Below are positions 44,188 through 53,476 of a stretch of DNA of 64,000 nucleotides, piece by piece. Both the position numbers and the translations under genes were made by a program. This DNA comes from Anaeromicropila populeti (GTDB lineage Bacteria; Bacillota; Clostridia; Lachnospirales; Lachnospiraceae), in contig NZ_FOYZ01000001.1 in NCBI RefSeq assembly GCF_900112775.1, positions 248,001-312,000 of the forward strand, read 5' to 3'. Within the stretch, counting starts at the first letter, position 1; every line of letters starts with the position of its first letter. The notes below the pieces were generated by a model, which did no database searches, had not been told where the DNA came from, and worked only from the letters and a program-made list of their open reading frames with translations.

Positions 44188-45075
44188 TTAGTCTGGCCAA
44201 ACATAAAGCTCATTTTCACCAAAAGCATCTTTTGATAAAACTGGTTTTGCTGATGGTTCTAATGGATACATTCCGTCTGGGCCAAACCACTTATCATAGA
44301 TTTCATCATATTTACCGTTTTTCATTAAATCCTGTAAAACAAAGCTGACTTTGTCTCTCCATTTGCTATCATCTAATGGAACACCTATACTGTATAATCC
44401 TGGACTATAGATACCACTGATTGGTTCATAGTCAACACCTTCTTTGCCTGCAACACCTGCGATAATAACACTGTCCTGAGTAAACGCATCTACTTTACCT
44501 TGTTTCAAAGCAAGGAAACATTCTGCATTAGACTGGAAAGTCTGAATCTCTGGTGCTTCACCATTTGCTTCTTCGATCGCCTGCTGAATCGCAATATATG
44601 CGTTAGAACCCTGATCAACTGCAATCCTCTTACCTGCTAAATCGGTAAGTTCGTTGAACATTCCTTTCTTTGCATAAGCAATCTTTCCTGTCCACAGGTA
44701 AGCTGGTTCAGCAAAATCGATCTGCTCATCACGGCTTCTGGTATGACTTAGATTAGAAACAACCATATCAACAGTACCGTTAGCTAGGAATGAGATTCTT
44801 GTCTTGTTGTTTACAACGACTCTTTCAATTTTTACTCCTAACGCCTCTGCAATAGCATCTGCAAGATCTACATCAAAACCTGTCCAGTTTCCATCTTCGT
44901 CTAAATAGTTCATAGGAGGATTATTATTAGCAGTACCCACATGTACAACCCCCTCTTTTGTTACCTTGTCAAGAACACTTTCTTGTTTCTTGCCCCCACA
45001 CCCTGCCAAGCCACCGCTCATGACAGATAAGCACAATAATAATGCCATTCTTCGTTTCCAGTTAAATTTCTTCAT
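44188..45075 (-). CDS. Lipoprotein solute-binding protein of the importer
   Basis: About 295 residues from ATG 45075 (AAGGAG upstream; in-frame ATG at 45120 is less likely). Lipoprotein signal with lipobox LAGCGG. Family 3 extracellular SBP: VHVGTANNNPPMNYLDEDG, GFDVDLADAIAEALG, SHTRSRDEQIDF. Resembles the cytoplasmic domain fused to the ATPase of this operon, so one arose from the other or from a common parent. Captures an amino-acid-like solute. Confidence 0.92.
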   Translation of the reverse strand: MKKFNWKRRMALLLCLSVMSGGLAGCGGKKQESVLDKVTKEGVVHVGTANNNPPMNYLDEDGNWTGFDVDLADAIAEALGVKIERVVVNNKTRISFLANGTVDMVVSNLSHTRSRDEQIDFAEPAYLWTGKIAYAKKGMFNELTDLAGKRIAVDQGSNAYIAIQQAIEEANGEAPEIQTFQSNAECFLALKQGKVDAFTQDSVIIAGVAGKEGVDYEPISGIYSPGLYSIGVPLDDSKWRDKVSFVLQDLMKNGKYDEIYDKWFGPDGMYPLEPSAKPVLSKDAFGENELYVWPD

Positions 45076-45173
45076 AGAACATTTTCTCCTTTTGTTTGAT
45101 TTTACTTTTTTATTATTCAAAGGGTTCTTATCTTTTTGTAGCGTAAAAACCCTTTTATAACAATGACTAGTAT

Positions 45174-45848
45174 TTAAGTAAACCTTTTGCGCCGCATCTG
45201 GATATGCGTTATTTCATTTTCCAATAAATCAGCATACTTTTCAATGCCTTGATTCTTCATGCTTACGGCTAAATACTGTTTTTCTACTATACTCAATACA
45301 GTATGTTTGAATTCACTTTTTGCAGGATTATAAAGCAAATACCTAGCAAGAACTTCCAGCATTTCAATATGTCTACAGCCTGATCTAGCATCTTCAAAAT
45401 CAATACCAAATATTTTATTTTCTGCATAAATAAAATTACGCAGATTTACATCTCCAAGTACTTCATCTCCATCTATTCCAATGGTACTATAAAATTGCTC
45501 CAACCATTGAAGGACCTGTATTAACACCTTTGCCGCTTCCTTGACAAAACTTCTGCTCTCATAATATTCAAGCAATTCCAGAACATTATTCCCCTTGATA
45601 TATTCTAAACACAGAGATAACTTACTATCATCATAATCCAATAAATTTGGATAATTAAGCTGAGAGCCGGCTTCATTTTGCTGACAATGTATCAAGCACC
45701 TGTACATTTCTAATTCAGCTTGATAGGAATCTGCATTATGAAATCTTTTAACAACATATTGTTTTCCACCCTCATCTGTATATTTATGTAGGGAAACGTG
45801 ATTTTTCTTGGAAATGAATTTTTTTATAAAACAATTATCCTTACTCAT
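45174..45848 (-). CDS. Protein-kinase-fold phosphotransferase
   Basis: 224 residues with a small kinase/APH fold: Lys in YVVKRFHN, catalytic loop LGDVNLRNF and metal-binding IDFEDARSG in place of DFG. Residues ~80-110 LCLEYIKGNNVLELLE are the hinge. Lipid A/Kdo-like or RIO-like kinases have this compact form. Between mobB and the SBP gene, so a link to molybdopterin enzyme or solute handling is possible but unshown. Confidence 0.7.
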   Translation of the reverse strand: MSKDNCFIKKFISKKNHVSLHKYTDEGGKQYVVKRFHNADSYQAELEMYRCLIHCQQNEAGSQLNYPNLLDYDDSKLSLCLEYIKGNNVLELLEYYESRSFVKEAAKVLIQVLQWLEQFYSTIGIDGDEVLGDVNLRNFIYAENKIFGIDFEDARSGCRHIEMLEVLARYLLYNPAKSEFKHTVLSIVEKQYLAVSMKNQGIEKYADLLENEITHIQMRRKRFT

Positions 45849-45890
45849 TTAACTCGCTTCCTTAATTCGTAAAATTCATATTTCTGAATA

Positions 45891-46370
45891 TTACACATTC
45901 TCAAGCAACTTAATAATGTGTTCCATATCTCGATTGGCGTTTAGTATCCTATACTTCTGGTAATTCTCTATACTTTCGGATATAACCCCCGATACAAAAA
46001 GTATTTTATCATTGAAAAATGGTTCTATATCTTCGTAAGCTGCTGCTGTAACTATTGTTGGATAAACCAGATGAAACGGTCCCTCTAAAAAGAGGTAATC
46101 CACATCATAGAGTTCTATTACCTTGCGTATATCAATGCTTTTTTGGATCATGATATCTGTTGAATGCGGACTATAGGCGGTTACCATATCAGCTCCTGCT
46201 GCTTTATGTCTATAGGTGTCTTTTCCGGGCTTGTCTATCTCGTAATCCCCGCAATGTATTTTTTTTATTGTTCCAACACGGTATCCTCTGCTTTTTAGTG
46301 CACGAATCATACACTCAATCAGCGTGGTTTTTCCTGTGTTTGAATATCCTACAACAGAAATAATCTTCAT
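45891..46370 (-). CDS. mobB: MobB, molybdopterin-guanine dinucleotide GTPase
   Basis: 159 residues: P-loop GYSNTGKTTLIECM, IKKIHCGDYEIDKPGKDTYR and YLFLEGPFH. Assists MobA in converting Mo-molybdopterin to the guanine dinucleotide form needed by DMSO-reductase-type enzymes such as the one encoded two genes downstream. Next to mobA. Confidence 0.92.
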   Translation of the reverse strand: MKIISVVGYSNTGKTTLIECMIRALKSRGYRVGTIKKIHCGDYEIDKPGKDTYRHKAAGADMVTAYSPHSTDIMIQKSIDIRKVIELYDVDYLFLEGPFHLVYPTIVTAAAYEDIEPFFNDKILFVSGVISESIENYQKYRILNANRDMEHIIKLLENV

Positions 46371-46382
46371 GTATTGGCTCCT

Positions 46383-46976
46383 TTACAAATTATGGTCATC
46401 AAGGTCCCTTACTGTATTCAGATTTATAAACATTTCATCTGTTATATCAAACTTTGACCCTTCTCTTTCCTCAATATATCTGGTGTTAGCACTTTCAATC
46501 AGCTTGTATAATCTATAATTCTTCTGCTGGATATATTCATATAGCAACGGACACACGCTTTTTGAATATGCTGCATGGAAAGGTTCAATGATTCCTTTTC
46601 TTCTCATTGCCAAGACATCCAGATCTTCCTCTGTGCTTTTAAGTATTTTTTCAAGATATCTTATATAGTCCTGATTTATAAATGGCATATCTCCTGCTAC
46701 AACATAAGAAAACTGACTGCTGGAATTGAGCAAACCAGAATAAACTCCAGCAATCGGTCCACAATCTTTTAGGACATCTCCCACAACCCTGTACCCCGAA
46801 CTATCGTATCGCTCTGGGGTATTCGTGACAATGATTATCTCATTGACCAGAGGTTCAAGTTGAGATGCAATATGTAATACAATGGGACGATCATGAATCC
46901 TAATATTCTGCTTATCAAACCCCATTCTTGTACTTTTCCCACCACATAGGATAATTGCACTTTCTATTTTCACCAC
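46383..46976 (-). CDS. mobA: MobA, molybdenum cofactor guanylyltransferase
   Basis: 197 residues with the nucleotidyltransferase opening IILCGGKSTRMGFDK, VGDVLKDCGPIAGVY and VAGDMPFI. Couples GTP to molybdopterin. Position beside mobB and upstream of the molybdopterin oxidoreductase supports an enzyme-specific supply. Confidence 0.93.
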   Translation of the reverse strand: MVKIESAIILCGGKSTRMGFDKQNIRIHDRPIVLHIASQLEPLVNEIIIVTNTPERYDSSGYRVVGDVLKDCGPIAGVYSGLLNSSSQFSYVVAGDMPFINQDYIRYLEKILKSTEEDLDVLAMRRKGIIEPFHAAYSKSVCPLLYEYIQQKNYRLYKLIESANTRYIEEREGSKFDITDEMFINLNTVRDLDDHNL

Positions 46977-47014
46977 ATAAACTCACCTATCCTTAACTAG
47001 TATCGAATGTTGGA

Positions 47015-47650
47015 CTATATAAAATAAGTAAGGACTACTGCAAGTAGCATGACTGCTACTGAAACCAACGGTTTTGGTATAAATTTTCTACTTGTTGCAA
47101 TGGATTTGCTCATAGGGCAGATAAACCATATCAGCAATGCTGCAAACAAACCACTAAGCATTCCATTTATCAAAATAAAGCTTATTGCCTTTTTATATGT
47201 ACTCATGTATTCCTGTATGTAACCGTTGCCCAGATACTGCATTGCCATAAATGCTACATATGCACCTCTCCATAAGATGCTTGTACCTATAATTAATAGA
47301 CTTCTACGGTATATTCTTTTGTTAATGAATACTGGAACGATGATTGCAAACAGAATTGTCTGGATAATGATTGAGATTATTGGATTCAAAACTTTAAATA
47401 CGGAGATATTTGGCATGAGTAAATTTACTAATTTTATGGAAGACGCTACTAGTCCTACCCCCATAACAGTTTGACGGTTAGGATTTACTTTATAAGCAAG
47501 TAACAAGATAGATGCACCAATTGGGAACATGATATTACCAGAAATCATCTGAGGCAGCCAATGCAATGCATAGCCTAGTGTTGCCTCCATAATTCCCCAT
47601 ATCGATCCCCAAAAGACGATGTTTGATAGTAAGGATTTTGTGTTTTTCAA
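47015..47650 (-). CDS. Membrane protein with TTG start, ECF-like
   Basis: 211 residues starting at TTG 47650 (the + strand shows CAA), preceded by AAGGAG at good spacing; no ATG alternative is closer. Six hydrophobic segments; layout is like small substrate-capturing ECF components but the specific family is not recognised. First gene of operon C behind a strong promoter, just before mobA. A role in importing a cofactor precursor is a guess. Confidence 0.7.
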   Translation of the reverse strand: MKNTKSLLSNIVFWGSIWGIMEATLGYALHWLPQMISGNIMFPIGASILLLAYKVNPNRQTVMGVGLVASSIKLVNLLMPNISVFKVLNPIISIIIQTILFAIIVPVFINKRIYRRSLLIIGTSILWRGAYVAFMAMQYLGNGYIQEYMSTYKKAISFILINGMLSGLFAALLIWFICPMSKSIATSRKFIPKPLVSVAVMLLAVVLTYFI

Positions 47651-47732
47651 TGATTTTTCTCCTTTGTGTGTAATGCTTGTATTGCTGTACTGTAATTAAT
47701 TCCTTTTTTTACTACTGCATTTCTTAAAAATC

Positions 47733-47761
47733 AGTATAACAAATAAGCCTTTTAGAGTCAA
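47733..47761 (-). promoter_or_regulatory. Strong promoter of operon C
   Basis: Minus strand TTGACT (47761-47756), 17-nt spacer, TATACT (47738-47733) with TG one base before: near-consensus extended -10. About 83 nt upstream of the TTG start. No metal or cofactor riboswitch is apparent in the short leader. Confidence 0.65.
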
Positions 47762-47820
47762 ATATAATTTTGCAATTTAATGACGAAAGTCGACGAATAA
47801 AGTATGTTTGATTTTTTACC

Positions 47821-49097
47821 TCACATTTCAGTAGCAATCTTGTTTAGTCGATTAGTCAGTTCATCTATGTGCTGTTCAAACCATTTAAGTAGCTTTGCAC
47901 TGAGTTTTGCCTGCTGCAAATAGACATGTCGGTTTCTTGCAAGAGAATGATAATACTGACCATAAAAATCACATACAGCCAAGAATTGAAAAAACATTTT
48001 ACCGGCATTTTCCATGTCATATTGTTTCAGTTTACCTTTATTTAAATAGGTTTTTAAATATACTTCAAACTTGTCCATGTTAATCTCACCATGTTTGCAT
48101 TCTGGAGCCATAAACACATAAGAACGTACAATTTCCCACACATATGGATGTCTACATGCAGTTGTCCAATCAATAATACCCTTAATTATTCCATAATCGT
48201 CACAGAGAATCTGTGAAATCATAAAGTCTCCATGCGTATTTCCACATGATAACTCCGAAATATCAATTGTATCATTTGTAAACCTCTTTAAAATTTCTAT
48301 ATTATTGCGAATGTCCTCTGCATTGTCATAATCACCACTCTGAAGTGCCATCTGAAGGGAATTTTCATAAGAAATCAGGGTACTTTCTGGCGTACGATAC
48401 TGAAAGAACTCTGTACCGATACCATCAGGAAGTTCCTCATAATCTTTTAGAACCAAATGAATTTTTGAAAGAAACTCAGCCGCTTCTTTCAGCAAAAAAT
48501 CTGTTGCTTCATTATATGAATATGTTATTCCCTCTATGAACTTCTGAACGTGAAACCTCCGTCCATTTTCATCAGTGGAAATAACCCTCCCCTGAAGATT
48601 TTTAATAAATTCACACGCGGGAATTCCATTTTCACGCAGGTACTCACATAGCTTTGGTTCGAGTTCAGGATTATTCATATTATTATCACTTGCATACTTA
48701 ATAACATATTTTTTTTCAGATGCATTTACAAAATACGTAAGCGAACCTGCGCCTTTATCTGAAATCTCCATACTGTCAACTTCGAGTCCATATAGTTTAT
48801 ACATGAGCATCTTCAATTGTTCAAACTCCAGCTGTTTCATCAATTCAAGACGGGATATATCCATTTTTTGCAAAAACTCCTCAATGTGAAGATATTCACC
48901 TGCAAGCAGTTCATTAACTGTAATGCCCAGTATGTTACAAAGTGGCAACATATATACCACTTCTGGTAATCCGTTTCCACATTCCCACTTAGAAACGGTT
49001 TTTTCTGAAATATTAAGCATGCCAGCCACTTCTTTTTGGGTAAGACCTTTGCTTTTTCTAATATCTGCAATAAACTTACCGATTTTTTCTGTTCCAT
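47821..49097 (-). CDS. XRE-HTH / phosphotransferase fusion with a frameshift near its start
   Basis: Continuous reading frame from 49029 encodes the second half of an XRE helix-turn-helix (NISEKTVSKWECGNGLPEV) joined to an APH-type phosphotransferase (CGNTHGDFMISQ with catalytic HGD, IIDWT). The rest of the HTH is readable in the same frame upstream (IGKFIADIRKSKGLTQKEV), but no start codon occurs there. An ATG at 49097 with TAGGAGG is out of frame by one base, across a run of six A (minus strand, 49083-49088). One extra A would restore a full N-terminus. Either a loss, an assembly error or a phase-variable tract. Confidence 0.72.
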
Positions 49098-49401
49098 TTT
49101 CTTCCTCCTATTTTTATAAAGGATTCTATTGCAACATTATATCAGTAAAAGATACTCCCCATAGTATATCCTGCATCACTTCTTTTAAATCTACTCCTAA
49201 TGAGTACCCAGAATATAATTTTAATATTGCCTTATCTGCAATATAACTAAACATTATATTAAGATGACGAAAATAATATTTGATAAATGTACCCTCTTTA
49301 ATATATTTTGCACGACTACCTGCCCAAAATCCTGAAGCTAAAACCTCATTTTAAAAATTCTTTTGTTCTCCCCACAAATAAGCTATTGAATAAAATTAAA
49401 T
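49098..49401. other. 304-bp gap containing an immunity-gene remnant
   Basis: Besides the PoNi-like remnant annotated separately, this gap is A/T-rich and holds no other coding or structural signal that I can support. Confidence 0.5.
49140..49250 (-). pseudogene. Remnant of a PoNi-type immunity gene
   Basis: The minus strand reads DKAILKLYSGYSLGVDLKE, which is nearly identical to a segment of the intact immunity protein at 53477-54196 (DKAMLKLYSGYSLGVDLKE). About 80 bp match with a few differences (49163-49244 against about 53968-54048). No intact frame surrounds it. It shows that the island once held a second copy. Confidence 0.8.
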
Positions 49402-50184
49402 TTACTTGATTCCATTTATTATCATCCTTTTGTTCTCTAAAATATATTGAATATCACATTTGTATAATTTCACATGTCCATCTTCTACATTTTTACTAAA
49501 ATCTTCATTACCGCTGTCAGCCTGGGCAAGCATGAATTGCACCAAAGTACTTAAACGCTTCACCATCATTGACGGAAGTTCTTCTCTATCTTTTGTAGTT
49601 GCATTATAGGCATCCATAAATACTTTTGTCTTACGTATCTGCTCCTTTAAATCGTCGTAATGATCAGGGTTCTCTGGACTGGTAAATGGAACCCAGCGAT
49701 ACACTGCATACGCAACATCCCATAAAGCAGGTCCTGGATGTAAGGTATCAAAATCAATGATTCCTGCTGGCTTTCCATCAATTATGGTAACATTATAGGG
49801 AGCAAAATCTCCATGGCACATTACTTCAATCGGAGAAACAGTTGGCAACATCCATACCTCCTGATTTGATAATCTGTTAATATACTTTTTACTTACTTGA
49901 TGGTATGAATGTAACAAAATTGCAGCTTCCGCAATTACTTCATCTTTTAAAAACATTTTCGGCAAAGGATAATTATATGCTGTACCTGGGACATAAGATA
50001 AAATTTCTTCCTCATGTTCTGTAAAACCAAATGGCTTTGGTACAAACTGAAATTGCTCCTTAATTAAAAAATCTAAAAATGCATGAATGTTAATTGACCA
50101 AGGATTCGCAGGACGAATAATTTTTTCTCCTTGCTTAAATATCTTTCCTTCACGTCCACCTTCTAGTACTTCTTGTTCCTTCAT
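49402..50184 (-). CDS. APH/choline-kinase-family phosphotransferase
   Basis: About 260 residues from ATG 50184 (AAGGA upstream; further in-frame ATGs lie at 50196 and 50250). Kinase-fold marks: CHGDFAPYNVTIIDG (catalytic HGD) and IIDFDTLHPGPALWDVAY (metal-binding DFD). Similar to aminoglycoside, homoserine or macrolide phosphotransferases; an antibiotic role cannot be claimed. Downstream of an IS110 fragment. Confidence 0.82.
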   Translation of the reverse strand: MKEQEVLEGGREGKIFKQGEKIIRPANPWSINIHAFLDFLIKEQFQFVPKPFGFTEHEEEILSYVPGTAYNYPLPKMFLKDEVIAEAAILLHSYHQVSKKYINRLSNQEVWMLPTVSPIEVMCHGDFAPYNVTIIDGKPAGIIDFDTLHPGPALWDVAYAVYRWVPFTSPENPDHYDDLKEQIRKTKVFMDAYNATTKDREELPSMMVKRLSTLVQFMLAQADSGNEDFSKNVEDGHVKLYKCDIQYILENKRMIINGIK

Positions 50185-50321
50185 ATTTATATCCATTCCT
50201 TTCGCGCTGCTCAAGGCACAAAACGTTATGAAAAACGTTGGTTTTTGCAACTTTCTTTTTTATAATCAAGTCATAGGGATATTCAGTATACTACAAATCA
50301 CGGAGAGGTGAGTGGGCTGTC

Positions 50322-50582
50322 CGGATTGCCAATGCTGGATGCTATATCAAACCACTTTTAGTACAATGCGCAAACTCCGTAGTAAAAAGTGAAAAGCATC
50401 CTGAAATTCGCAACCGATATCTTCTCTTACGAAAACGACGCGGTCACAAGAAGTCAATCATTGCAATAGCAAGAATACTTCTAACATCATTATACAACAT
50501 GCTGAAAAATAAGGAACCCTATAATGCTAAACTTTATCGAAAATCTGATATTCTTCCTATTAACCGTGAAATCACGATTTAA
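50322..50582 (+). pseudogene. IS110-family transposase remnant (C-terminal part)
   Basis: The plus strand reads RIANAGCYIKPLLVQCAN through NKEPYNAKLYRKSDI and a TAA, typical of the C-terminal transposase_20 half of IS110/IS116/IS902 elements (GxR..AN). The N-terminal DEDD catalytic half is missing. No intact element ends are visible. The fragment is flanked by unrelated genes on both sides. Confidence 0.78.
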
Positions 50583-50831
50583 CAGGCTATCTTAATGGCG
50601 CAGTTTCAAGATTATAAAATCAAGTCAGCTACTGAATAAACCTTAACTTTGCTACATATTCAATTTTAAATCGCCACCGAAAGATGGTTTGTTTGTGATA
50701 CCTTAAGTGAATGGATATCCTCTACTATTCTTTTTCAACCTTCCTCCTTGCAACAATAAAAGCCAGTGGTTAGCTGGCTAAATCGGTGCTTATTTCTTAT
50801 TTATACAACATTCTATAAAAGTTATTTTGAT
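50583..50831. other. Short spacer between IS110 remnant and lipoprotein gene
   Basis: 249 bp, A/T-rich. No gene is recognisable; it may contain decayed right-end sequence of the IS110 element. Confidence 0.4.
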
Positions 50832-52571
50832 TTATTTGTCAAACCTGTTGATTAAATACGCATACAGCGTATAGTCCAAATCTTTTCCATAATAGAGGTA
50901 CAAAATATTTTTCCCATTTACTTTATCAAGCCAAAAGGTATACAATGTGCCATTGCCCATCTCGCCAGAAAGCCTGTTACATAAATCATCAATAATCATG
51001 GAGTTCTCAAATTCATATGAGCAGCACATAACCGTTCCCATATTGGAGGGATACCACATAGACTTATTGTAATACTCCTGTTTCCCATCATTGTTTAAAT
51101 CACTAGAATATTCATATTCAGATGCATCGGAATCATATTTTGTCTCTGCCGAACCACAAATAACCCCATCCTGATGAAACAGTATATCCGGCATCTTCTT
51201 ATTGCTAAGTGCTTTTTTAACAGAATTTATTTCTTCAAAAGCTGCATCCTCAAATACGGTATCCATATCATAATCATCTACCACAAAGGAGAACACCTTA
51301 CCATCTGCAAGAATCCCATTTTCATATAAGTATAACGTGTTCCCACTATAGCATTTTGTGTTATAATCAAATTCTGTCATTAACAAATATTGTTTTCCCT
51401 TATATTGCAGAAAGCCAAATTCCTGAATAAGACAAGCTAAAGTACTGGTTTGCTTATATTGGCCATCCTCTGATTTTTTACAAAACTCCATACTGCTATA
51501 ACCTGCGGAACCACCCCAATAGCACTGTGCAATCAAATCCTGAACACCGTCATTATCTGCATCAACCCTGACTGGATAGGCTGATTCCATCCCATCCCAT
51601 TCAAGCCCTGTCTCACTGCAAAATTCCTCCTGGCTGATATCAGTATCCACGATAAGCGGCGTAAATGTTTCCTGCTCCGTTCCCTGCTCCATTGCATCCA
51701 GTATCAGCTCACACAATTCCTCTGGAATCAGGCTGCTGTGCGAAAACAACTCCTCGACATTCATCCCAGAATAGTATTCTTCCATATCCTGTACCTGTGC
51801 ATGGGTTCTAGCGGTAAAATCCAATCTTAACAATTCCTGCCCTTCGTAGCTTGCTCTTATCTTGCTTTGAAATAAATACCATGTAACATCTTGTTTATTA
51901 TAATAATTTTCAATGAAAGTGCTATACTCTTGTTCTGAAACTTCCTCATCCCCGATATGATACATCATTTCATCCTTTGATGAACTTGTAAATCCAAGGC
52001 AATTTTCATGAACCATCTTACCATCAAAATTAAGTTTTCTAATACAATTGTTGCTCTCTTCTGAGTAATCCATATATGTTCCATCTGTTTTAAGTAAATC
52101 AAATCCCCTTACTACAAAGGAGTACCCATAAACTGTTCCTTCATAATATCTCAAAACCTTAATCCATCCGCCGCCACAACCTAACAGGCTTACAACCACT
52201 TCTGGCTGGCCATCCTGATTTAAATCCACAACAGCATACTGATCTGGTATCATCATGGTATCAAATTCATAACCAAGAAAAGCATCCAGCTCATTCAAGT
52301 AATATTCTTTACAAATAAATTCACTACTGGCTGCACCTGACGGCGATGCATCTGTTATGGTTTCCTGTAGTGAAAGCACTCGTTTTAGTGCGCTAATTGC
52401 TTCTGAATCTTCCCATCCTTCAAATCCCTGCAACAGTTTAGTACTAGCAGTTTCCATTGGCGGTTTATTTCCGTCCACTGGCATGTCAATTCCTACGCTT
52501 TTGCTATTACAACCTGATATAGTTATTGTCATAATTGTAACTAACAATGTTGCTACTATCCATTTTTTCAT
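50832..52571 (-). CDS. Large lipoprotein with acidic DxNxDG repeats
   Basis: 579 residues. Signal peptide with lipobox TISGCNSK at the N-terminus. At least three calcium-loop-like DxDxDG motifs: DLNQDGQPEVV, DADNDGVQDLI and DLNNDGKQEYY, as in FG-GAP/VCBS-like beta-propeller proteins. Surface-exposed, function unknown. A short near-identical piece of this gene occurs at 62151-62198, so duplicated copies have been lost nearby. Confidence 0.78.
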   Translation of the reverse strand: MKKWIVATLLVTIMTITISGCNSKSVGIDMPVDGNKPPMETASTKLLQGFEGWEDSEAISALKRVLSLQETITDASPSGAASSEFICKEYYLNELDAFLGYEFDTMMIPDQYAVVDLNQDGQPEVVVSLLGCGGGWIKVLRYYEGTVYGYSFVVRGFDLLKTDGTYMDYSEESNNCIRKLNFDGKMVHENCLGFTSSSKDEMMYHIGDEEVSEQEYSTFIENYYNKQDVTWYLFQSKIRASYEGQELLRLDFTARTHAQVQDMEEYYSGMNVEELFSHSSLIPEELCELILDAMEQGTEQETFTPLIVDTDISQEEFCSETGLEWDGMESAYPVRVDADNDGVQDLIAQCYWGGSAGYSSMEFCKKSEDGQYKQTSTLACLIQEFGFLQYKGKQYLLMTEFDYNTKCYSGNTLYLYENGILADGKVFSFVVDDYDMDTVFEDAAFEEINSVKKALSNKKMPDILFHQDGVICGSAETKYDSDASEYEYSSDLNNDGKQEYYNKSMWYPSNMGTVMCCSYEFENSMIIDDLCNRLSGEMGNGTLYTFWLDKVNGKNILYLYYGKDLDYTLYAYLINRFDK

Positions 52572-52680
52572 TCATGATTCCTTCTTAAATTCAAATTTTG
52601 TTATTGCTTTTTTAGGCTTATCCATTATTAATATATTACCATAACATAACTTTGCATATGCACTGCATCCTCAGCTTTCA

Positions 52681-53283
52681 TCACATGTCGCCTCTTTTCT
52701 GTACAATAACATTTATCCAGGTAAAATCATTTCGTCCCATTTTGTCATCGCTCTCATTAAGCATCCTAATTTGCAACTTTTCATTCATTAATAGTATTTG
52801 TATCATATTATCTTTACTATAATTCTGTTGATATCTTCCATTCTTGTCTTCTCCAGTCTTAATTCCATTTTTTAAGGAAATATAGCAAACCCCCTGCTCA
52901 ACTAAGTTAGAATCAAGACATTCAACAAATCTCACAAAATCCTCTTTTTTCAAATGATGCATAGAAGCACACGCCCAAATACCATTATATTTATGCGTAT
53001 TTTTTTTAACCCATTCCTCTATGCTCTCATTAATAACCTCAATTTTATATCGTTCTAATGCAAGCCTACAAAATTCTTCTGATTGGTCTAAAGCATCTAC
53101 ACAATATCCCTTTCTCATAAAAGCTAGTACATCTCTGCAGCTCCCACAGCCTATGTCAATAATCTTTCCATTTTCCGGAATGTATTTAAGAAAATTGTTA
53201 TAGTGTTCAGTAACATCTACTTCAAAACTCATATCAGCATATTCTCTTGCATTTCTATTATAATAATTCTTCGTACTATTCAT
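52681..53283 (-). CDS. Class I SAM-dependent methyltransferase
   Basis: 200 residues. SAM motif I IIDIGCGSCRDVLAFM, acidic motif II ALDQSEEF, motif IV GIWACASMHHL. Substrate unknown. Its start codon is inside the tail of a decayed coding segment (53276-53457). Confidence 0.87.
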   Translation of the reverse strand: MNSTKNYYNRNAREYADMSFEVDVTEHYNNFLKYIPENGKIIDIGCGSCRDVLAFMRKGYCVDALDQSEEFCRLALERYKIEVINESIEEWVKKNTHKYNGIWACASMHHLKKEDFVRFVECLDSNLVEQGVCYISLKNGIKTGEDKNGRYQQNYSKDNMIQILLMNEKLQIRMLNESDDKMGRNDFTWINVIVQKRGDM

Positions 53284-53457
53284 CTACTTTACCACCCAGC
53301 TTCCAAATTTTATTATAATCATTCACACGTGCCCAATAATAGTTAAGACGCAGCTTCTCAGACTCATAATTTACGAATGCTGTTGTTTTATTAATTATAA
53401 TTGATTCATTTCGATTTTTTCTTTGCTTCGTTTTTTCAGTAAGTGCTTCAAAGATTT
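53276..53457 (-). pseudogene. Tail of a lost coding sequence
   Basis: About 60 codons open without an in-frame start, reading EALTEKTKQRKNRNES through KLRLNYYWARVNDYNKIW to a TAG at 53278-53276. Amino-acid content is protein-like (Trp, Tyr, Asn rich) and codon use fits. It lies just after the PoNi-type immunity gene, so it may be the leftover C-terminus of a partner toxin. No family recognised. Confidence 0.4.
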
Positions 53458-53476
53458 AAAATAGCATAGATTAATA

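Noticed and set aside
47651-47820. Molybdenum-cofactor riboswitch upstream of operon C
   Set aside because: The leader after the promoter is only about 80 nt and A/T-rich with no multi-helix fold that I can draw.
49402-50184. Aminoglycoside resistance gene
   Set aside because: Only generic APH-fold motifs are visible; substrate cannot be assigned from sequence.
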